A program made the position numbers and the translations under genes. DNA of 64,000 bases from Cheiracanthium punctorium (taxonomy: Eukaryota; Arthropoda; Arachnida; Araneae; Cheiracanthiidae): positions 372,001-436,000 of the forward strand of contig JAWZYV010001807.1 of NCBI GenBank assembly GCA_038373885.1. The letters run 5' to 3'. The notes under the pieces are model-generated. The model saw nothing but the letters and a program-made list of their open reading frames with translations, had not been told where the DNA came from and did not search any database. Shown here in pieces: positions 56,300 through 64,000 of this stretch (position 1 is its first letter; each line of letters opens with the position of its first letter).

Positions 56300-56400
56300 A
56301 ATAGAACCCGTCTGGTGGTTAGAACGCTCGCCCTCCGCTCCTTGGTTCTTCAGTTCGATACCAGTCTCGGAAGTTAGAAGGAGGCAGTTTAAAAGTAACT
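56300..56400 (+). repeat. tRNA-like segment, probable SINE head
   Basis: CTGGTGGTTAGAACGCTCGCC resembles an A box and AGTTCGATACCAGTCTCGG a B box. CACTAAAATTGAATGACGTC and CACAATCC follow. It reads as the head of a second SINE family; no tRNA folding or CCA-compatible acceptor is evident. Confidence 0.5.
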
Positions 56401-56404
56401 TGAA

Positions 56405-58110
56405 GTTCTTACGTATAATAGCTGCACTAAAATTGAATGACGTCACAATCCATTTTTTCCCCAATTCACTTTTTGTCCATATGTATCTGAGCGTGATGGT
56501 AACGCGGAAGTGGGATGGTCACGCGAATTCAGTGACTTTACCCATACCACAAGTGCCCAACGTGCCTAAAAAAGTTTTCACTTCAAAAAGTACATGTATT
56601 ATGTTTCTGGTCCGGTATTGCAAACACTAAATCTACGGCATGATCAGCCGCTCATAGGGTTAAATACGTAAAATCTTGATCAAAACCAAAACACAGGGAA
56701 GTATTTATGAAACTTTGAACGAAATAAAGTTGATTCCTGAACAATTCATTCGATCTAGCAGGAGCGACAGTTCAGGAAATTAATAATACACCTTCTGCAC
56801 TTCCAGGAAAAACGTGAGTGGTTGTCGGTCGGCAAACAAAAGATCTAAAGCGTTGCGATAAACCTTTCAAAGAACTTAACATCCTTGTTGACATTTTGCC
56901 AGAAATCGAATTGCGCTTCTATTGAAAATCCTGTAATACTCTTCCCCCCAAATTCAGCTGTTTCCGGAGATATACATTTTGTAGATGAATGTATTTACTA
57001 AGCCGCACTTCAGGAAAGTTGTAAAATGTTACCTGCACGGTGACATAATGCTTAATTTGTTCTGAATTTCTGAAAAATGTGAATTAATTATTAAAGCATC
57101 AGTTTCGAGCTTTTTTCCCTAAAAAGTGTTATCTTAAAAAATCATCAAAAATTACATATTGTAATAAATTTAAGTTTCCTACACTTTCGTAAAAATATAT
57201 TTCGGTCACCTCACGGCATTTTTCAGTTTCAACTAGTCCCACCCAGAACTCTAAAATATCTGTCAATCTTGACAACATCGAGAAAATTGCTGATTGATTA
57301 TAAAAACAGAACTTATGCCTTTTTCGTGAATCACCAGACATTTAATCAACAGATGTCGCTGTAAATGACATGGCAGAGCCAAGCATTGACGATGCTTGCA
57401 ACGTTTTGCTCGTGTGAACAAGAAAAGCACAGGACATTTTTGACTGAAGAAGACTCTGAGAAAGCGGAAATATAATTTTAGGATTTTCAGATTATTACAA
57501 TTTTATAATTAATCTTATCTTGTTAAAAAAAATTATCCACGAAACGCGGAAACTGAAATTTTATTATATATAGCGCACCATGATTGCTCAAGACTGTCAG
57601 AACAACAACAACAACAACAAAAGACAAATCAAGCCAAACACATCAACAATAAAACACTTTCCAATACAACCTTATCGGTAGATTTATTACCATTGCCTAA
57701 CATAAATAATCTGTACGCTCCCAAGGGTAATACGGTAAGATATAGCAGAAAAACTCAAAGATCCATGCTGAAAAGAAAATAAAATATCTGCCACATCGGC
57801 CTTAATGAAACATAGAGTAAAGAAGTAAATAGGAAGACAAATCATGCCAAACGCATCGATTAGAAAATACTTTCTTACATAACTTTTTCTTTGGGTGTGT
57901 GTGTATGTCAAATTTGGTAATGTATCGATATAACACCGATTCGAGAATTTCATGATTATTACGTTGTCTTGATGATGAGGATTATCGATTTGACGTTTTT
58001 TCGTGAGCACAGTTGCGAGATTTTAGACATGGCCTTAAAAAGTGCATCTCTATTAATTATATTTTGTGATATGCTTTAAAAATATTAAATGTTATTTCAA
58101 AGATTTGGGC
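56405..58110. other. Unassigned AT-rich sequence
   Basis: AACAACAACAACAACAA at about 57601-57620. The phrase AAGACAAATCA(A/T)GCCAAAC occurs at 57622 and 57834. No gene or paired termini seen. Confidence 0.35.
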
Positions 58111-58345
58111 CCTACCATGGCCGAGTGGATAAGGCACTGAACATAGTTGATGGCTGAAGTCTGAAGGTTCACTGTCCTGACCTACCTTGCGTCTGTCGAT
58201 TTAACGGTCTGGAATTTCGGTCGTTATCTCCAGATGGAACGTGAATACGAGTTAGAACTTTGAAAAGTTCTCTGCCCAAGGCACCCTCCCTTATGCCGAT
58301 AGCTTTTCCATAGCTTTGCTTTGACGCAACACACATATGTTGTTG
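58111..58345 (+). mobile_element. tRNA-derived SINE, copy 4
   Basis: The head CCATGGCCGAGTGGATAAGG is the best A box in the window. The body TCTCCAGATGGAACGTGAAT, TCTGCCCAAGGCACC and CCGATAGC match copies 1-3. It ends in a TTG simple tail (58339-58360), a usual SINE 3' end. Confidence 0.85.
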
Positions 58346-58378
58346 TTGTTGTTTTTGTTGTCGTGTCCATGCATAGAC

Positions 58379-58612
58379 GAATCCATGGAAAGAGGGGTGC
58401 AGTGCCCCCGAGGGGGTTGGACTTCTACTTGTTGATCCCTAATTTTGAACCGATTCCAGATGAGGGACCAACCACCACCTGAAATCGGCACCCCCAGAAT
58501 CCATGGAAAGAGGGGTGCCAGTGCCCCCGAGGGGGTTGGACTTCTACTTGTTGGTCCCTAATTTTGAACCGATTCCAGATGAGGGACCAACCACCACCTG
58601 AAATCGGCACCC
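58379..58612 (+). repeat. 118-bp tandem duplication
   Basis: GAATCCATGGAAAGAGGGGT starts at 58379 and again at 58497. The units are nearly identical (GATCCC versus GGTCCC and a one-base gap), so the duplication is recent. GC-rich (GTGCCCCCGAGGGGG). Confidence 0.92.
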
Positions 58613-58623
58613 GCTGGCTTTTC

Positions 58624-59001
58624 CGACGCAGCTGGCTGTGCCGCACAGCCAGCTGTCTAAAAAGGGTCTCGAGATCTGTAGCACGCGATGAACGTTCCGG
58701 TCGTCCGCCATCTTGCTGGTAGTTAAGTCGAGCGATGGCAACGGCTGCCCTTTTTTTCAGCATTGGGAAATCTATCCAGCTGTTCTCGACATTCTACCAT
58801 TTTTCAGCAGTTGCCAGTGCTGTTAAAAATAATCGTGACCATTTTTTTACGGGAAAGGACGTGCTAAAAAGTAAAGGATTCTCGTGGAGCAATGTCACCC
58901 GCTACTATTTTTATAGAAATCAAATCTATTCTTCGTGACTGGCAACAGTCAAAACGTCAGAGTTTGGTGTTCCCAGAGCGGGAACACTGCGAGTTAAAGG
59001 G
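58624..59001 (+). mobile_element. TTAA foldback element copy 12 (subfamily I), left-truncated
   Basis: Begins at the foldback centre (CAGCTGGCTGTGC-CGCACAGCCAGCTG). It then has arm 2, the unique third and the ACGCG-type end with hairpin GTTCCC/GGGAAC; TTAA at 59002-59005. Arm 1 and the GAGGC end are lost at the border with the 118-bp duplication. Confidence 0.88.
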
Positions 59002-59005
59002 TTAA

Positions 59006-59832
59006 ACCTCCTCAGGATTGAGAGAAAATTTTACTCCAAACAGCGCTTCAATCAGTCCTGTAAGAAGAAATACATATTTTAAACATTGTCTTTTATATAC
59101 ATAAATATTAACACTGCTTTTCGAAATTTCGATGTGTAATTAATTTGGCCCAGAAAATGCTTTCACTTTCATAACTCTGTCGCGGACTTAGTTTTAAGCA
59201 ACTAATTTATCAAACTATCTTCCAGTTTACTGGAGGCTTAAAACTGTCTCCTCCAATGTTTACCGATAATTGCGTCTTAAAATACTAGCATAGAAGTTAC
59301 TATTAATACACTTATTCAATTAAACCGTCGCGTTGTAGACGCAATTAGTTAAATTTTATCTTATTGAAATATTTCACAGTTCTTATTAGTCAATAAATAA
59401 ATCGTACTTTTCTTGCAGTGAAAGTATGTTAAGATTTGAATAATTTACTTTTTAAACACTTTCCAAGAATTTTGCAAATTGCTTGAGGTTTTATTTGTGC
59501 CAGACTGTATTCAAGCTGTCGTAAGCATGCATACGGGCCTCAAGTTCTTATTATCTGTTATTGAGAAATGCAATTGCTTGCTTCCTCGAAAAATATATAT
59601 ATAGTGTGTAATAGTATTTATAGATTTACAATATATTAAGAAGTCAGGACGGCAATTGCTCGTAGTGTGTCTTAGTGACTATAATATCTTTCAAACAAAC
59701 CGGAATAGCATTTAACATCCGCTAAACTAAAATCCTGGCGAAGTGGTGCATGAGGATTTTAGTTTGGTGGAGCTACAGATCCAGTTGAACTTGTTTATAG
59801 CTACAATTCTCTTATAACGTTAAGCGTTAATA
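59006..59832. other. AT-rich sequence, nothing recognised
   Basis: AAATCCTGGCGAAGTGGTGC and GGATTTTAGTTTGGTGGAGC near 59730-59775 form a loose inverted pair (ACTAAAATCC / GGATTTTAGT). No gene seen. Confidence 0.4.
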
Positions 59833-60967
59833 CAGGGTGTCCAGCAAATAACACCCTGAATTAAAAATTAAAAATCTCAAAAATAAAGGTCAATAGGAAA
59901 ATTCAGTAAACGGTATATACTGGGTATGTTTATTTTGTAATCTCTAAGCATTTTATACAGAAGTTTTAAAATAGTGGTTACAATATCTACTAACAGGCAG
60001 TGCTGAACAGAAATTTACCGTGGGGTGCCCCCATTGTTTTACTAACCTCACCATTCGTCATGTTTTAACCTCATGCACTGCTTTTAATAATTTTGACCAA
60101 ATACTTTGATTTTACTATTTTTACGCATAGTCTGCCGCAGTATGTCCTTTCTAAACCTTGTGCCATTAAACACAAACTAGCTAACTGAACAGAGATTTCC
60201 TTTAAGGCGATAGACATAACTGTAGACGTAATTTTAATGTTAAAAGACACAATCTTTATGTTGAAAATTAAAAATTTATGTACTTTATGTTAAAAAATCT
60301 TCTACAATGGGGAGGAGGGGCGTAAAACGCCCAAATAATCCCTTGCGTAGATCATGCATGAGTATGAACTCATTCTCAGCAAGCATTTACAGCATTATTT
60401 TTTCAAAATGTCGAACGTTCGACTTAGAGCGGAGTCGCAAAATTATAATGATCACTTTCTTTTCAAAGGCCAGACACTAACCATTTTATTTTGGGAGCAC
60501 CCAGTGGGCGGCTAGCGTTAAACCCTATGAAAGGACTCACAAGTCAACACCCAAACCTAAGTCAGGACTCGATCCCTGGTCCAAGGTGCTACAAAAGGCC
60601 ACACAAATAAACAACTCAAGGTAGTCCAGTGTCTTGGGATGATTCTGGTAGACAATATATCTCAATGTTCTCTACAGAAAGTAATCACAAGGAGTCAGAT
60701 CGGGATCAAATATGGATGCCTACTGTTACAACGCCATCTGTTAACGGTTCTTCTAACTACTACTTCGAAAATTATGTGTAAAATTCTTACAATTTACATA
60801 ATAAACATACCGTTTGCAGCACCCTTCTCTTGGTCTTTATTTTTCATATTTACTTTCCGAACATGTACCATGTAAAGGAAAGTATTGTAATCATGAAAAC
60901 ATTCGACTTCGAGATTTTTTAAATTTTGAAATTAGGATGTTATTTGCTAGGTAACCTATATATCCTG
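59833..60967. mobile_element. DNA transposon relic with CAGGGTGTCC-type termini
   Basis: TA then CAGGGTGTCCAGCAAATAAC at the left. The right end read inward is CAGGATATATAGGTTACC then TAGCAAATAACATCC and AATTT. The right terminus has about a dozen extra bases. A reversed fragment of the hairpin-tailed element (60845-60920, TTTACTTTCCGAACATGTAC) lies just inside the right end. Confidence 0.55.
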
Positions 60968-61589
60968 TATCATTCCTGATAGAAGAGAAACCCAGTTAAA
61001 ACTTCATTCGTTAAAGCGTCATAAATAATTATCTGGGGCCTAATTAATTTTCAAACACATAAATAAAATTCTCCGTTCCAGTTTAAAAGATTTTATTGAT
61101 ACTACTGATACACTATTTCCTGGACTACTTCTAAAATTAGCTGTCAGTGTAGTTTAGCCTCTATCGGCCACACAAAAAAAAACACGCACTAAAGGATAGA
61201 ATCAAGTAACACATAGCTCTAGTTTAAAAGCATGAAACTAAGAAGTAGGTATAGCTAGGTACTGCAGAAACGCTAACCACAGTTTCGATTTCAGTACAGA
61301 AAAATTTATTTGTAAGCCCCAATCCCCCAGTGAATTTGATATTTTAGAAAACCTTCAACATAAACAAAGATTTGCTAATGTATATTTCGCCGTTCTTTGT
61401 TCGATTGTTGGGAATCCCTTACCGTTTCCACTTAGCTTTGCACATAACCTCTCTTTTCCTCTCCAACTATGTTTGCTGTATGCAGCTCTTGTCCCTGAAT
61501 ATGTGTATCTACAATACTAGCAATTTTGCTTGGCCCATCATCGGCTGGCTACGTGGCCGGTGGTAGCCTGAGCAAACTTGCTAGTAGAG
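60968..61589. other. AT-rich sequence, nothing recognised
   Basis: A 64-codon frame at 61372-61566 matches nothing I know. Confidence 0.35.
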
Positions 61590-61591
61590 TA

Positions 61592-62958
61592 CAGTGTCCC
61601 CCAAAAGGATGAAAAAACACTTTAATTCTTTATTCATTAGAGATAAGTGGGCAATTTAAATTGAAAACAATGATAAAAATAAGGCAGGTAAAAAAGGCTA
61701 CGTTAAGAAAAAATTTGTCTAGTTAATTTTCGAAAAGTGACATTTTAAAAATATGTATACTATCCCCCTAGAGACATAAAAAATCTAGAGTGACTCCACT
61801 CGACTTTCCGAACATTACGCATTTAAATAAATTTTAATCGATGAATAATTCAAACATATATACGAAATTGAAGCTCAATCGAATGCGCCGTTTAAACGCT
61901 AGCGCACTTTCAAGAATTTCTCCCAATACGCTATAATGTAAAAGAAATATTTGTCGTAGCCCTGTAGAAAAACTATAAAACCTATACACATCAAAATCAA
62001 TACCGGTCTTACGATGGTGGTTTATAACATGTATACCCATTTTGAGCTCAATCGAATGTACCGTTTAAACGCTAGCGCACTTTCAAGAATTTCCCTCATA
62101 GGACATAATTTAAAAGAAATCTTTGACGTAGGTCTGTAAAAAAACTATAAGTACTATACACATCAAAATCAATACCAGTCTTGCGATCTTGGTTTGTAAC
62201 ATATATACCAAATTTGAGCTCAATCCAATGCCCTGTTTAGGAGCTATCGTGTTCACTCACATACACACACACATACGCACATACATACATACATCTCGTA
62301 GGAATAGCATAAATGAATTCAGAAGACCTCATACACCAAAATCTCGAAGTCGAATTTTTTCATGATTACAATACTTTCCTTACATGGTACATGTTCGGAA
62401 AGTAAAAATTAGGTAAATGCGCCCCCCATACATGAGGTGATGCACAAAATTTCAGTCTTCATCATAAAATGTCTCGGACATCTTTCAGATATTCACAATT
62501 CAGAGAGATCGTCAGGAGATGTACATGAATTTGAATGCAAAATTTTATTGCTAGACTGCGAAACATTGTTTTCTTTTGTAATTTCTGTACGAAACCTGAA
62601 ACGAGATCATTTGATGGGCATCATGACTCAAAGTGATATTTTTTTTTCTTTCAAAAGCCATTGAAAAGTGGTTTAAGTCAGCATACATTTATCTTTATAA
62701 ACACTTTTCAGAATTTAATTCTCAAATTTTGTCTATCCCGTCTTAAGTAAAGGGCACTTTTTACTGGCTGGGATTGTTTTTCATGTGAGAGTCGTGTACA
62801 AATATAAAAAGTATCATTTTCTGAAAATTAACGAGCGAAATATTTTCTTAACTTGGACTTTTTTCTAGTTTATTTTCAACATTTTATCAGTTTTCATTGC
62901 CCATTTATCCCTAACGGATAAAGAATTAAAGCGTATTACAACATTTTCAAATACCCTG
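61592..62958. mobile_element. Tc1/mariner-type element with long TIRs and nested insert
   Basis: TA at 61590-61591 and 62959-62960. The left arm (CAGTGTCCC, CACTTTAATTCTTTATTCAT, GATAAGTGGGCAAT, AAGAAAAAATTTGTCTAG) is mirrored by the right arm (CAGGGTATTTG, CGCTTTAATTCTTTATCCGT, GATAAATGGGCAAT, AAGAAAATATTTCGCTCG). 61805-62412 is a separate element nested within. No transposase frame remains. Confidence 0.75.
61805..62412 (+). mobile_element. Hairpin-tailed element with tandem units, nested
   Basis: Units of about 180 bp marked by GAGCTCAATC(G/C)AATG (61871 as GAAGCTCAATCG, 62042, 62215), each followed by CGTTTAAACGCTAGCGCAC or its decayed form. Then come a CACATACACACA stretch, ATCTCGAAGTCGAATTTTTT, the hairpin TACTTTCC/GGAAAGTA (62376-62402) and AAAATTAG. 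Same design as 22153-23085. Confidence 0.65.
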
Positions 62959-63235
62959 TATGCCGAAGCACATCTTTTTGCCGCCTCATTCCCTCACAGA
63001 CGATGGTAAGTCATACTTACCGAACATATACTCTCATTGGAGTCGGCAATATTGTTCATTTTGTGTTAATTGTTTTACATCAAGCTACGAATTCTATGAT
63101 ATGTTGGATAAAATCACTTCATTCATCGAGGTTGAGCTTTCTTTATACTTGTTACTAACATTTTCCATTAAGTTTGAAAAGTGTTCAGAATTTCGGTTTG
63201 TCTGTCTGTCTCTCTGTCCGACCGTCGTGCTTTAA

Positions 63236-63876
63236 CCCTATAATGCAGTTCCCAGAGCGGGAACACCAAACTCTGCCGTTTTGACTGTTGCCAGTCACGA
63301 AGAATAGATTTGATTTCTATAAAAATAGTTGCGGGTGACATAGCTCCAAGAGAATCCTTTACTTTTTAGCACGTCATTTCCCGTAAAAAAGTGGTCACGA
63401 TTATTTTTAACAGCACTCACTTCTGTTGAAAAGTGGTAGAATGCGAGAACAGCTGGATAGATTGCACAATGCTGAAAAAGGGCAGCCGTTGCCATCACTC
63501 AACTTAACTACCAGCAAGATGGCGGACGATCGAAACGTTCATCGCGTGTCACAGATCTAGAGACCCCTTTTTTGACGACAGCTGTCTGTGACCGCGCACA
63601 GCCAGCCTACCATACTGTTTCTGCAGTTTTTACCTTGTTCCCAAAGAATTTATTTTTCGACATTCCTTAAACCTTTGAGGTGCAACCCTTTCCCAATTAT
63701 GAAAAAAGGCAGCCGTTGCCATCGCGGCGCACAGCCAGCTGTCGTCAAAAAAGGGTCTCTCGATCTGTGGAACGCGATGAACGTTTCGATCCTCCGCCAT
63801 CTTGCTGGTAGTTAAGTCGAGCGATGGCAACGGCTGCCCTTTTTTCAGCAGTGGGAAAGGCTTGCGCCTCAAAGGG
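63236..63876 (-). mobile_element. TTAA foldback element copies 13/14, broken at the centre
   Basis: TTAA at 63232-63235, then CCCTATAATGCA and a hairpin whose loop is inverted (GTTCCC-AGAGC-GGGAAC, 63248-63264). The unique third and arm 1 follow up to GCGCACAGCCAG at about 63605. 63606-63728 is foreign to the normal layout: 61 unrelated bases, a TTAA, ACCTTTGAGGTGCAACCC and a short arm piece. Arm 2 resumes at GCGCACAGCCAGCTG and ends CTCAAAGGG, followed by TTAC. Confidence 0.8.
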
Positions 63877-63880
63877 TTAC

Positions 63881-64000
63881 TTGCCGTAAATGTGCATCGA
63901 TCACCACGAAATTTATGCATGTTATTCCTACGTACAGCACTACATACTCTTTTACATCGTCTATGTACTATTTATAGATCTTTTACAGGAGTACTGAAAA
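63881..64000. other. Window end, nothing recognised
   Basis: AT-rich, no feature seen before the window ends. Confidence 0.3.

Noticed and set aside
56259..56630. 123-codon open frame
   Set aside because: It overlaps a tRNA-like SINE head and has no domain, so it is more likely a chance frame in a repeat.
58111..58200. tRNA gene (excellent A box at 58113)
   Set aside because: The sequence after the B-box region does not form a T arm and acceptor stem, and three related copies with the same non-tRNA body show that it is a SINE.

Overview
This is a gene-poor, strongly AT-rich eukaryotic window. The reverse transcriptase, mariner and MULE relics, the tRNA-headed SINEs and the spider-type LINE tails suggest an arthropod, most plausibly a chelicerate such as a spider; that placement is inference from element style, not proof. 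I found no host protein-coding gene, rRNA gene, intact tRNA or CRISPR array that I can support. Almost everything recognisable is mobile-element debris, and the open reading frames are short and mostly lie inside repeats.

Layout. 1-10 kb: a decayed LINE framed by a 13-bp target duplication (281-2657), an LTR-like block (3120-3720), a small hAT-type MITE, the first TTAA foldback element, a larger foldback with a coding-like centre (5141-5697), a hAT MITE with a perfect 8-bp duplication (7221-7553) and a 155-bp tandem array (8498-9600). 10-20 kb: several TA-flanked MITEs, more TTAA foldbacks, a solo LTR with a 4-bp duplication (17613-18114) and tRNA-derived SINEs. 20-30 kb: an element with 86-bp and 173-bp tandem arrays ending in a hairpin (21220-23085), diverged copies of an unnamed repeat here called family D, and a nested and then duplicated TTAA-element locus (26143-27874). 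30-40 kb: LINE 3' relics and a MULE relic with transposase sequence, TIRs and a 9-bp duplication (34766-35785). 40-50 kb: hairpins, tandem duplications, the clearest TTAA foldback (42952-43451), a long inverted repeat (46568-46811), a second piggyBac-type MITE, a Helitron-like fragment and a mariner transposase relic. 50-64 kb: another nested TTAA locus, long-TIR elements and a broken TTAA foldback at the end.

The unifying feature is a family of roughly 260-515 bp elements flanked by TTAA, with CCCTTT termini and two long inverted arms, present in at least a dozen places and in two subfamilies. One end carries a small subterminal hairpin. Its stem is kept by paired base changes between subfamilies, and in one copy its loop is exactly inverted. 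Two subfamily I copies have inserted at a TTAA following TAG in subfamily II sequence. TTAA targets and CCC termini are established hallmarks of piggyBac elements; the hairpin and the arm behaviour are what I consider most worth checking. No transposase for this family is visible here, so the copies would depend on a source elsewhere.
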